The position numbers and the translations under genes are program-made. Below, in pieces: positions 1 to 7,850 of a stretch of DNA of 64,000 bases. The notes below the pieces were generated by a model. That model was not told where the DNA came from, searched no databases, and saw nothing but the letters and a program-made list of their open reading frames with translations. This DNA is from Archaeoglobaceae archaeon. Its GTDB lineage: Archaea > Halobacteriota > Archaeoglobi > Archaeoglobales > Archaeoglobaceae. How positions within the stretch are numbered: position 1 is the stretch's first letter; the number at the start of each line of letters is the position of its first letter. Location of the stretch: positions 62,001 through 126,000 of the forward strand of contig JAMOPJ010000008.1 in assembly GCA_027064525.1 (NCBI GenBank), given 5' to 3'.

Positions 1-770
1 AGGATTACGCATACGTCATATTCTACTGGGGGTGCGATGTTCACAACTCCATGCCGAGGCACATGTCGAGATACACTTACTATCCGAGAGGGAAGAAGAG
101 ACAGAGAGGATACGAAGAGGACAGGTTTTTGGTCGTTGTGGATGTTAGAAGAAGCCACACCGCAATGCTCGCTAAGAAGAATGCAGTCTTCATAAAAACG
201 GACGATGACAGAAAACTCGTTCGTGAATTCGTAACAGCTTTGGAAGGTGGAATAGCAAGCGGAGATGTTTTAAGAGTTGTCAAGGAGCTGAAGAAATCGG
301 ATTTTAACGTCATATTCGGTGGAGAGGGATTGATAAAAGGATTGGGCAACGAATTTGAAGAGTTCGTCAAACTCGTGAACAGCGTGGGCTACTTCATCCC
401 CGCGGACTATCGCACGAATTCGATGGGGTTCTTCAAAAGCATTTTCGAAGCTGGAATCTCTAAGGCGAACTTTGAGGATCTACTCATCGATGAGACTATA
501 GATACGGCAATCATCGTAGGTGACGACCCTCTGAACTCAATGCCTTTCGAGATCGCCAAAAGGCTTGTGAAGCTTAAATTGATAGTTATAGATCCCAAAG
601 TTAGCTTTACGTCAAAGATAGCAGATGTGGTAATTCCTTCGGCTATATCAGGAGTCGAATGTGGAGGAAAGATGCTTAGAAGTGATTTCGTGGAGGTTGA
701 GCTGAAACCCGTCTTTAAGTCGGAATGGGATGACGTTGAGATATTGAAGAGTATTTTGGAGGGATTGTGA
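1..770 (+). CDS. fwdB: Formylmethanofuran dehydrogenase subunit B, 3' part
   Basis: Partial gene: the reading frame is open from the window edge (codons in phase with base 3), so the upstream part lies outside. About 255 C-terminal residues remain. They start with an FYWGCDVHNSMPRHMSRY stretch typical of the molybdopterin-oxidoreductase fold of FwdB/FmdB and end in a GL tail at the stop codon. FwdB is the Mo/W active-site subunit of formylmethanofuran dehydrogenase, which reduces CO2 to formylmethanofuran or runs in reverse. The stop codon is 1 base before fwdD, which supports one transcript. Whether the metal is W or Mo cannot be judged because the Cys/Sec ligand region is missing. Confidence 0.9.
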   Translation, partial: DYAYVIFYWGCDVHNSMPRHMSRYTYYPRGKKRQRGYEEDRFLVVVDVRRSHTAMLAKKNAVFIKTDDDRKLVREFVTALEGGIASGDVLRVVKELKKSDFNVIFGGEGLIKGLGNEFEEFVKLVNSVGYFIPADYRTNSMGFFKSIFEAGISKANFEDLLIDETIDTAIIVGDDPLNSMPFEIAKRLVKLKLIVIDPKVSFTSKIADVVIPSAISGVECGGKMLRSDFVEVELKPVFKSEWDDVEILKSILEGL

Positions 771-771
771 A

Positions 772-1137
772 ATGCTGAGGTTCGCAAAATTTCTCAAGAA
801 GGTGGAGCTGAGGCTCATCACGTATAGAGACGGATTTCAGGTATCGGTTGCGAGAAAAGACAAGTTCAGCGACGAATTCATTGAAAAATCTGCGGTAATA
901 ATCGTTCATCCCGATACGGCAAAAACCTTTGGATTCAAGGATGGGCAGATAGTCAAAGTTTCCGCAAATGAGAGATCTGCAAATTTAAGGCTTAAAGTTA
1001 GCGAGATTGCTCCGGAGGACGGAGCATTGATGCCTAAAAGCATCTACTCGTGCTATCTGTTTTCGGACAAGATAACCATCGAACCGACGGATGGCGAAAT
1101 TACGACGCCGAACGAACTTCTCGAAGTATATACGTAG
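772..1137 (+). CDS. fwdD: Formylmethanofuran dehydrogenase subunit D
   Basis: A protein of 121 residues with the beta-barrel fold of the molybdopterin-dinucleotide-binding domain. Recognisable parts are the VHPDTAKTFGFKDGQIVKVS segment and the SIYSCYLFSD stretch. FwdD completes the pterin-cofactor site that FwdB begins, so the two act in one enzyme at the start of the methyl branch of the C1 pathway. The gene begins 1 base after the fwdB stop codon and ends before an AT-rich gap of about 117 bases that carries the cdh promoter. The length is normal for the family. Confidence 0.88.
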   Translation: MLRFAKFLKKVELRLITYRDGFQVSVARKDKFSDEFIEKSAVIIVHPDTAKTFGFKDGQIVKVSANERSANLRLKVSEIAPEDGALMPKSIYSCYLFSDKITIEPTDGEITTPNELLEVYT

Positions 1138-1221
1138 TTATTATTTAGTGTTAATAATCGATTAGACAATAATACTGTATAACCCATGATTTAAAATGAC
1201 AGATATTTCAAAAGAGAAAAG

Positions 1222-1229
1222 TATATAAT
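1222..1229 (+). promoter_or_regulatory. Probable TATA box of the cdh operon
   Basis: TATATAAT at 1222-1229 lies about 26-33 bases before the cdhA start codons (1255 or 1261), the usual archaeal spacing for a very short leader. The preceding gap (1138-1221) is AT-rich and contains an imperfect TTATTA/TTAATAA repeat after fwdD that may help end fwd transcription. The box is called by eye only. Confidence 0.5.
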
Positions 1230-1254
1230 CTATAATGTTAGATCTGGGGCGGGG

Positions 1255-3651
1255 ATGGTAATGGATCTCAGAGAGGGTTTTATCGTTCTCGATGACATGA
1301 GGAATGTCACGATTCGAATAGGGAAGATCGTCGAAGAGGATGAATGGGAACCGATGGGACCAACGCCGAGACCGCACATCCTCGACCTGAGATACTGGGA
1401 TCAAAAGCTCTTGGAGAGATACGAACCATTCTATGCTCCAATGCAAGATTTCTGTAACCTCTGCACGATGGGGCCTTGTGAGCTGTCGCACAACAAGGAA
1501 GGAGCCTGTGGTCTCGATCTGAAAACTCAGAAGGCAAGACTTGTGGTTTTAGCATGTTTAATCGGAGCATCATCTCATACCGCTCACGCGAGGCACTTGG
1601 TTCACTACTTAATTGAGAAATTTGGGCCAGATTATCCGATCGACTTGGGGAGCAACGTGAACATCGAAGCTCCAAACATAAGGCTCGTTTTCGGAATAAG
1701 GCCAAAGACGATCGGAGATTTAGAGCAGGTTTTGGATTACGTCGAGCAAGAGCTTGTCAGGGTTCTTCACACCACTCATACGGGCCAAGAGGAGAGCTAT
1801 CTGGACTATGAGTCCAAAGCCTTGCACGTCGGAATGCTCGACCACGTTGCCATGGAAGTGGCAGATATAGCTCAGATTGTGGCGTTCAACTATCCGAAGG
1901 GAGATCCTGACGCTCCGCTAATAGAGACCGGATTCGGAGTTCTCGACCCGAACAAGCCCGTAATTCTTGTGATCGGACACAACATCCTTCCAGCGAGGAA
2001 CATCGTTGACTATTTGGAGGAGCACGGTCTTGAGGATGTGGTTGAAGTTGCTGGGCTCTGTTGCACGGCCATAGACACTACGAGATACGATCCGAAGGCG
2101 AAGATCGTCGGAACTTTGAGCTTCGAGCTTAGGGCTATAAGATCTGGAATTCCCGATGTTGTGGTTACGGATGAGCAGTGCATAAGAGCGGACACGCTGA
2201 GAGAGTGCTCAAAGATGGGAATCCCGGTTGTAGCCACTTCGGAAGCTTCCGCGAGGGGATTGCTGGACAGAACCCATGAGAATCCAGATGTAATCATCGA
2301 AGACCTCGTGAGCGGGAAGGCTAAGGGAGTTCTGATAAAGGATCCGGATAAAGTGGGCGAGATAGCCGTTAGGGTTGCACTTGAAATTAGAAAGAGAAGG
2401 GGTAAGAAGGAGCTCTTCATGAGCGAGGAAGAGCTTAAGGCGGAGGTTCAGAAGTGCACAGGTTGTGCGAGATGTGTGTTCTCATGTCCGCACAACCTCC
2501 GCATAGACGTTGCGATGCAGCATGCCAAGAAGAACGGAGACTTCAGCAAATTCAAAGAGATCGAGCCGAGTTGCATAGCTTGCGGGAGGTGTGAGCAGAG
2601 CTGTCCCAAGGGAATTAGGATCGTTGACGTCATAATGAAGTCGAGCTTGGATCAGCTGAAAGCGAAAACTGGCAAGAGCAGAGCCGGAAGAGGGCCTATT
2701 CAAGATGTCGAGATCAGGAAGGTTGGTCAGCCCATTGTTATGGGAACGATTCCCGGAGTAATAGCTCCGATAGGTTGTCCGAACTATCCGAGGGCGAGGG
2801 AAGAGTTAGGTCAGATCATCGAGGAGTTTCTCAAGAGAAGATACATCGTCGTCACTTCTGGCTGTCACGCAATGGATCTTGGAATGTATAAGGATGAGGA
2901 GGGCAGGAGCCTATACGAGAAGTATCCCGGAGTCTTCGATGCTGGAGGGCTTGTGAACGTCGGTAGCTGTGTTGCAAATTCGCACATAAGTGGAGCGGCG
3001 ATAAAAATAGCTGCGATATTCGCGCAGAGGCCTTTGAGAGGTAACTATGCGGAGATAGCCGATTACATATTGAACAGAATAGGAGCCGTAGGTCTGGCTT
3101 GGGGTGCATATAGCCAGAAAGCTGCAAGCATCGCGACGGGATTCAACAGGTTGGGAATTCCTGCTGTGGTTGGGCCTCACTCAGCGAAATACAGGAGGGC
3201 ATATATCGGAAAGTTCTGGAAGAAGGAGAAGTGGTGGGTTTACGACATAAAGTCGAGAAAGAAGATGCCGGTTGAACCAGCTCCAGACGCTTTGCTCGTT
3301 TGTGCCGAAACGAAGGAGGAAGCAATAGTTCAGCTCGCGAGGCTGTGCATAAGGCCTGCCGACACATACTTGGGAAGACAGATCAAGCTCACCCACTACA
3401 TAGAGCTCAGCCAGAAGTATTTGGGTTGCTTGCCGGATGACTGGCACCTATATGTTAGGACGGAGGCAGATCTTCCTGTGAAGATGAGGGATCAGCTTTT
3501 GAAGATTCTTGAGGATGAGCACGGCTGGAAGATCGACTGGAAGAACAAGAAGATACTTGAAGGCCCGATAAGACCGTATGATGCCGGATTCAATCCAACG
3601 CTTGTCGAACACGTTTACGAGAAATACACGGGGGAGAAGATAGTGAGGTGA
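1255..3651 (+). CDS. cdhA: CO dehydrogenase/acetyl-CoA synthase alpha subunit (CdhA)
   Basis: Nickel CO dehydrogenase subunit of the archaeal CODH/ACS complex. It interconverts CO2 and CO at the Ni-Fe-S C-cluster and passes electrons to ferredoxin. The protein is 798 residues, the full family length. Cys67, Cys70, Cys75 and Cys85 form the N-terminal Fe-S motif. Two ferredoxin-type CxxCxxCxxxCP motifs follow at Cys401-411 and Cys440-450; these are present in archaeal CdhA but not in bacterial CooS. The VEVAGLCCTAID and GSCVANSHISGAA segments fit the C-cluster region. An in-frame ATG at 1261 is an alternative start. The gene overlaps the SD region of cdhB, so translation is probably coupled. 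Confidence 0.97.
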   Translation: MVMDLREGFIVLDDMRNVTIRIGKIVEEDEWEPMGPTPRPHILDLRYWDQKLLERYEPFYAPMQDFCNLCTMGPCELSHNKEGACGLDLKTQKARLVVLACLIGASSHTAHARHLVHYLIEKFGPDYPIDLGSNVNIEAPNIRLVFGIRPKTIGDLEQVLDYVEQELVRVLHTTHTGQEESYLDYESKALHVGMLDHVAMEVADIAQIVAFNYPKGDPDAPLIETGFGVLDPNKPVILVIGHNILPARNIVDYLEEHGLEDVVEVAGLCCTAIDTTRYDPKAKIVGTLSFELRAIRSGIPDVVVTDEQCIRADTLRECSKMGIPVVATSEASARGLLDRTHENPDVIIEDLVSGKAKGVLIKDPDKVGEIAVRVALEIRKRRGKKELFMSEEELKAEVQKCTGCARCVFSCPHNLRIDVAMQHAKKNGDFSKFKEIEPSCIACGRCEQSCPKGIRIVDVIMKSSLDQLKAKTGKSRAGRGPIQDVEIRKVGQPIVMGTIPGVIAPIGCPNYPRAREELGQIIEEFLKRRYIVVTSGCHAMDLGMYKDEEGRSLYEKYPGVFDAGGLVNVGSCVANSHISGAAIKIAAIFAQRPLRGNYAEIADYILNRIGAVGLAWGAYSQKAASIATGFNRLGIPAVVGPHSAKYRRAYIGKFWKKEKWWVYDIKSRKKMPVEPAPDALLVCAETKEEAIVQLARLCIRPADTYLGRQIKLTHYIELSQKYLGCLPDDWHLYVRTEADLPVKMRDQLLKILEDEHGWKIDWKNKKILEGPIRPYDAGFNPTLVEHVYEKYTGEKIVR

Positions 3652-3656
3652 TAATC

Positions 3657-4196
3657 ATGAGCCTTGATAAGGTGTTTGAGAAGGTTACGAGGATCTTCAA
3701 TCCAGCCGATGTCCAAGCGAGCAAGTGTGCGAGCATAATAAAGCCGAAAGTGGTTGCTACGATGATCAAAAAAGCTAAACGGCCGATACTCATAACTGGA
3801 GGTAAGCTTTTGGAGGATGAGAGGATCGTCGATTTTGTTGTTAAGCTTCACGAGAAGACCGGAATAGAGATATTGACAACCGGTGGCTCGAGCAAGCCTC
3901 TGATTGAGAGGGGAATAAAGCCTCTCGCTACTGTATTCACGCTCCACTACATCACCCAATACCTCCTCGATCCCAATTGGAAGGGATTCGATGGTAAAGG
4001 TAACTATGATCTGGCTGTGTTCGTTGGATTTACAACTCCATACTACCTTTCGAGGATGCTGTCAGCTTTGAAGCACTTCTCAAAGGTCAACACGATTTCG
4101 ATATGTGAATACTACCAGCCTCATGCCAAGTTTAGCTTTCCCAATCTAAATGAGGACATGTATTATGAGGCTCTGAACATGATATTAGAGGTGTGA
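3657..4196 (+). CDS. cdhB: CO dehydrogenase/acetyl-CoA synthase epsilon subunit (CdhB)
   Basis: Small non-metal subunit that binds CdhA in the alpha2-epsilon2 unit. In this family it is thought to help pass electrons to flavin or ferredoxin. About 180 residues with a DHS-like Rossmann fold: RPILITGGKLLEDERI, SSKPLIERG, and YLSRMLSALKHFS near the C-terminus. I chose the ATG at 3657 because GAGGTGAT (3645-3652) is a strong Shine-Dalgarno 4 bases upstream; a GTG at 3648 is also in frame and overlaps the cdhA stop. A divergent paralogue carrying a ferredoxin insertion lies at 26040-26756. Confidence 0.96.
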   Translation: MSLDKVFEKVTRIFNPADVQASKCASIIKPKVVATMIKKAKRPILITGGKLLEDERIVDFVVKLHEKTGIEILTTGGSSKPLIERGIKPLATVFTLHYITQYLLDPNWKGFDGKGNYDLAVFVGFTTPYYLSRMLSALKHFSKVNTISICEYYQPHAKFSFPNLNEDMYYEALNMILEV

Positions 4197-4199
4197 AGG

Positions 4200-5696
4200 A
4201 TGGTTGAGAGGAAGAAGATCGAGATTCCCGAAGGGAAGAAGGTCAAGGTCAGCGTTGGTGAAGAGGATTTCCCATTCGAGATATCACCGATGTTTGAGGG
4301 AGAGAGAATAAGGAAAGGAGACATGTTTGTAGAGTTAGCCGGCCCGAAGACGATGGGATTTGAACTCGTCATTTCACTTCCTCCCGATCAGGTTGAGGAC
4401 ATGAAAGCTACGCTCATCGGAATCGATCTCGATGAGATGGAAGAAGGGGGGAGATATCCGTTTGCGATGATATACTACATAGCTGGCGAAAAGATCGACC
4501 CTGACATAGAGCCGGTGGTTGAGAGGAGAAACCACGAGTTCCAGAACTACATCGAGGGCTACATGCACATAAATTCGAGGGACACGATTTGGATCAGAAT
4601 CGGCAAGAACGCCGTCAAGAAGGGTCTGAAGAGTCTGTTGCAGATAGCCAAAGCGACGATGATGCTTTACAAGAACGAGATGCCTTTCATCGAGAAGATC
4701 GAGGCTGTTTATATTACAGACAAGGAGCTTGTGGAGAAATTGCTGAACGAGCTCGCGAGGCCGATTTACGAGGAGAGAGATGCCAGAGTTGAGCAGTTGC
4801 ACGATGAGGATGTTGATGAATTTTACTCGTGCACCCTCTGCCAGAGCTTCGCTCCTACGAACGTCTGCATAATAAGCCCAGATAGACCTTCGTTGTGTGG
4901 TGCGATAACGTGGTTCGACGGAAGGGCTGCAGCGAAGGTAGATCCTGAGGGTCCTAATAGGCCAGTTCCGAAGGGAGAGTGCATAGATCCAATTGCTGGA
5001 GAATATACCGGCGTCAATGAGTTTGCGAAGCAGGAGAGTGGAGGAAGCGTGGAGAGAGTTAAGCTTCACAGCTTCTTCGATCATCCGCACACGTCATGTG
5101 GATGTTTCGAGGTCATAGGCTTCTACATGCCAGAAGTTGACGGAATAGGATTCGTTCACAGAGGTTACCCACATCCGGCCCCTAACGGGCTACCGTTCTC
5201 AACGATGGCAGGGCAGACGGGAGGAGGTAAGCAGGTAGTCGGATTCTTGGGCATAGGTATGGCATACTTCAGGAGCAAGAAGTTCCTCCAAGCGGACGGA
5301 GGATGGTATAGAGTTGTCTGGATGCCGAAGGAGCTTAAGGAAAAGGTTCTGAAATACATCCCGGAGGAGATGAGGGACAAGATCGCTACGGAGGAAGATG
5401 CGAAGACTATCGACGAGCTTAAGGAGTTTCTGAAGAGAGTGGATCATCCCGTTGTTAAGGGAGTCGTTAGGCCAGTTGACGGGAAGAAGATCACGGATGG
5501 CTGGGTTGAGGAGAAGGAAAAAGAGGTGATCGAAGAAAGAGTCGAGGAGGCACCAGCTGAAGAAGCTCCAGCCATTGCATTTCCGACGCAGATTCCACAG
5601 GTTTCCACAGCGCCGACCGTAAGGCTGATCATAAAGAACGCCAAGATCTACATCGATAAGGTGGTAGTCCGAAAGGTTGAAGAGATGAAACGCTGA
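4200..5696 (+). CDS. cdhC: Acetyl-CoA synthase beta subunit (CdhC)
   Basis: Catalyses assembly and cleavage of acetyl-CoA from CO, a corrinoid methyl group and CoA at the nickel A-cluster. The 498-residue form lacks the N-terminal CODH-binding domain of bacterial AcsB, as is normal for archaea. All A-cluster cysteines are visible: Cys211, Cys214, Cys223, Cys233 and the CGC pair Cys300/Cys302. A Glu/Ala/Pro-rich linker (about 435-470) leads to a short basic tail, VRLIIKNAKIYIDKVVVRK. The tail matches a separate 30-codon ORF that starts 9 bases downstream. The gene starts 3 bases after cdhB. Confidence 0.97.
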   Translation: MVERKKIEIPEGKKVKVSVGEEDFPFEISPMFEGERIRKGDMFVELAGPKTMGFELVISLPPDQVEDMKATLIGIDLDEMEEGGRYPFAMIYYIAGEKIDPDIEPVVERRNHEFQNYIEGYMHINSRDTIWIRIGKNAVKKGLKSLLQIAKATMMLYKNEMPFIEKIEAVYITDKELVEKLLNELARPIYEERDARVEQLHDEDVDEFYSCTLCQSFAPTNVCIISPDRPSLCGAITWFDGRAAAKVDPEGPNRPVPKGECIDPIAGEYTGVNEFAKQESGGSVERVKLHSFFDHPHTSCGCFEVIGFYMPEVDGIGFVHRGYPHPAPNGLPFSTMAGQTGGGKQVVGFLGIGMAYFRSKKFLQADGGWYRVVWMPKELKEKVLKYIPEEMRDKIATEEDAKTIDELKEFLKRVDHPVVKGVVRPVDGKKITDGWVEEKEKEVIEERVEEAPAEEAPAIAFPTQIPQVSTAPTVRLIIKNAKIYIDKVVVRKVEEMKR

Positions 5697-5705
5697 ACTG
5701 GGGCT

Positions 5706-5798
5706 ATGAAAGAAGATAAGCAAGATTCTGGGAAGTTCAAGATAATCCTCAAGGGTGCCAAGATATACATAGAGAAGGTCAAGTTCGAAGAGGAGTAG
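5706..5798 (+). CDS. CdhC tail-like microprotein (30 aa)
   Basis: A 30-codon ORF exactly fills the space between cdhC (9 bases before) and cooC (1 base after). The core FKIILKGAKIYIEKV closely repeats the extreme C-terminus of CdhC (RLIIKNAKIYIDKV): hydrophobic-lysine pattern, AKIYI, then acidic residue plus KV. The end is acidic (FEEE) and its GAAGAGGAG codons may also act as the ribosome-binding site of cooC. I infer a tandem duplicate of the CdhC tail module that could occupy the same docking site. It may instead be a translated remnant. There is no strong Shine-Dalgarno of its own, so expression would rely on coupling to cdhC. Confidence 0.55.
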   Translation: MKEDKQDSGKFKIILKGAKIYIEKVKFEEE

Positions 5799-5799
5799 T

Positions 5800-6558
5800 A
5801 TGGTCGTGATAGCCGTGACGGGGAAGGGAGGAACAGGAAAGACTGCGGTGGCTGCTTTGTTAGTCAAGTTTATCTCCGAAATAACTTCAAACGTTTTAGC
5901 CGTCGACGCTGATCCGGATTCGAATCTGCCAGATGCTTTGGGTGTAGAAGTCGATAAGACGCTTGGAGATGTCCGAGAGTTATTTCAGGTTACGAGAGAA
6001 TCGTTAGGGACGGTTGACAAGGAATCTTGGCTCGAAGGAAAGATATTCGAGGTCATACATGAGTTCGACAACTTCGATCTCCTTGTGATGGGTCGGCCTG
6101 AGGGGGAAGGCTGTTACTGCTTCGTGAACAACCTGCTCAGAGGTATTTTGAAGAAGTTTATGAGACATTACGATTACGTTATAGTCGATTGCGAGGCCGG
6201 ACTTGAGCATTTCAGCAGGAAAACCATAGAGAGTGCCGATTACATAATAGTGGTCACCGACACATCGAGGAAGGGCTTAAAGACGGCCAAGAAGATAAGA
6301 GAATTAGCCAAAGAGTTGAATCTAAAATTTAAGGAAATTTTTCTTGTTGGGAACAAAATAGTCGGGGATGAGGCGAAGGAAATCATAAAGGATTTCGCTA
6401 AGAAGGAGAATTTCGTTCTGCTTGATCTCCTGCCTTACGATGAAAAGGTTGTCGAGCTCGATCTGAAAGGAGAGCCGATAATTAATCTGCCTGAAGATTC
6501 CGAATTTGCGAAGAAGGTTAGATTTATAGCAGAAGTTTTAACGAGGTGGGGCTCGTGA
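5800..6558 (+). CDS. cooC: CODH nickel-insertion accessory ATPase (CooC-like)
   Basis: MinD/SIMIBI-class P-loop ATPase of 252 residues, the maturation factor thought to load nickel into CODH or ACS. The deviant Walker A is GKGGTGKT (about residues 8-15) and the DADPDSNLPDALG stretch is typical of CooC. GRPEGEGCYCFVNNLLR contains the Cys-x-Cys pair that binds metal at the CooC dimer interface. The gene lies inside the cdh operon between the CdhC tail-like ORF and cdhD. Its stop overlaps the GTG start of cdhD (GTGA), which supports coupled translation. Confidence 0.93.
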   Translation: MVVIAVTGKGGTGKTAVAALLVKFISEITSNVLAVDADPDSNLPDALGVEVDKTLGDVRELFQVTRESLGTVDKESWLEGKIFEVIHEFDNFDLLVMGRPEGEGCYCFVNNLLRGILKKFMRHYDYVIVDCEAGLEHFSRKTIESADYIIVVTDTSRKGLKTAKKIRELAKELNLKFKEIFLVGNKIVGDEAKEIIKDFAKKENFVLLDLLPYDEKVVELDLKGEPIINLPEDSEFAKKVRFIAEVLTRWGS

Positions 6559-7850
6559 AGATAGACGATTTTTTCAAGCTGTTGAAGAAGTATAACGTTG
6601 AGGAGCTTGAGGGTGTGCGTATCGAGGGTGATATCGAGATAGAGATCGAATCTGGAGCGAATCTGCTTCCCATCATTCAGGCTTTGGCTCAGGAGCTTGG
6701 AATGGCGGCTTATCATCTTGCGAGAGCTTCGAAGATTTTGGGATTCCCTGTTGAGCAGCTGTTCGGCGGTGAACTCAAAGAGGTGATGGAAAAAAAATTG
6801 GAGAAGAAAGAAGAGCTACCGCAAGAACTGGTTAAAGCTGAGTTTAAGCCTTACAAGGCAAAATTTCCCGGAAAGATAAACGAGGTGACTTTGGGAGCTA
6901 CACCTAAAGAGGGTGGAACGAGAAAATACACGATCACTGTTGGGGGTGAAAAAAGTTTACCGTTCTACTTCTTCGATGCCGAGCAACCTCATTTGCCGGT
7001 GATCACGATAGACGTTTTTGATAAGCCTGTTCCCTTCCCGAAGGCCGTTAGGGAGCACTATGAGGATGTGATGGACAACCCTGCGGAATGGGCTAAGAAG
7101 GTTGTAAAGGATTTCGGAGCCGACATGATCACGATCCATCTGATCAGCACCGATCCTCTGCTCGACGACACACCCATTCACGAAGCAGTCAAAACTGTGG
7201 AGGATATTTTGCAGGCGGTTAAGTGTCCGATAGTCGTTGGAGGGAGTGGAAACAAGGAGAAGGATCCACTTTTGCTTGAAAAGGTTGCCGAAGTTGCTGA
7301 AGGAGAGAGGGTTTTGCTCGCATCAGCCACGCTCGATACCGACTGGGAGAGAATAGCGAATGCGGCGAAGAGGCACAATCAGGTTGTATTAGCTTGGACA
7401 CAGCTCGACATAAACTCCCAGAAGACTCTGAACAGATATCTGCTCAAAAAGGCTGGATTATCGCCAGACAGCTTGGTTATGGATCCTACAACCGCTCCAT
7501 TGGGCTACGGATTGGACTATGCATTCTCTAACATGGAAAGGATCAGACTTGCCGCTTTGAAGGGAGATGCCGATTTGGCCTTCCCGATTTCGAGCGGAAC
7601 CACCAATGCTTGGGGTGCGAGGGAAGCGTGGATGAAGGAGTCCCCGATTTCCGGAGATACCTCTTGGGGGCCGAGAGAGCTGAGAGGACCGCTCTGGGAG
7701 ATCTTAACTGGACTCACGCTCGCTTTGGCAGGTGTGGATATATTCATGATGCTTCATCCTGCGAGTGTTGCGGTTCTTAAGGATGTTATAAGCATGCTCG
7801 GTGGTAAATCGAAAGAGAGTGTGGATAAGGACTGGCTGGTGGTAGCATGA
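6555..7850 (+). CDS. cdhD: CODH/ACS delta subunit (CdhD)
   Basis: Small subunit of the corrinoid iron-sulfur protein that carries the methyl group between tetrahydrosarcinapterin and the ACS A-cluster. It has a TIM-barrel-like fold with PIVVGGSGNKEKDP, LLASATLD and MDPTTAPLGYGLDYAFS segments typical of CdhD/AcsD. I chose GTG at 6555 (431 aa): it overlaps the cooC stop as GTGA and has GAGGTG (6543-6548) upstream. A GTG at 6546 would add three residues. CdhE follows with a 4-base overlap, so the two halves of the corrinoid protein are co-translated. Confidence 0.96.
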   Translation: MKIDDFFKLLKKYNVEELEGVRIEGDIEIEIESGANLLPIIQALAQELGMAAYHLARASKILGFPVEQLFGGELKEVMEKKLEKKEELPQELVKAEFKPYKAKFPGKINEVTLGATPKEGGTRKYTITVGGEKSLPFYFFDAEQPHLPVITIDVFDKPVPFPKAVREHYEDVMDNPAEWAKKVVKDFGADMITIHLISTDPLLDDTPIHEAVKTVEDILQAVKCPIVVGGSGNKEKDPLLLEKVAEVAEGERVLLASATLDTDWERIANAAKRHNQVVLAWTQLDINSQKTLNRYLLKKAGLSPDSLVMDPTTAPLGYGLDYAFSNMERIRLAALKGDADLAFPISSGTTNAWGAREAWMKESPISGDTSWGPRELRGPLWEILTGLTLALAGVDIFMMLHPASVAVLKDVISMLGGKSKESVDKDWLVVA

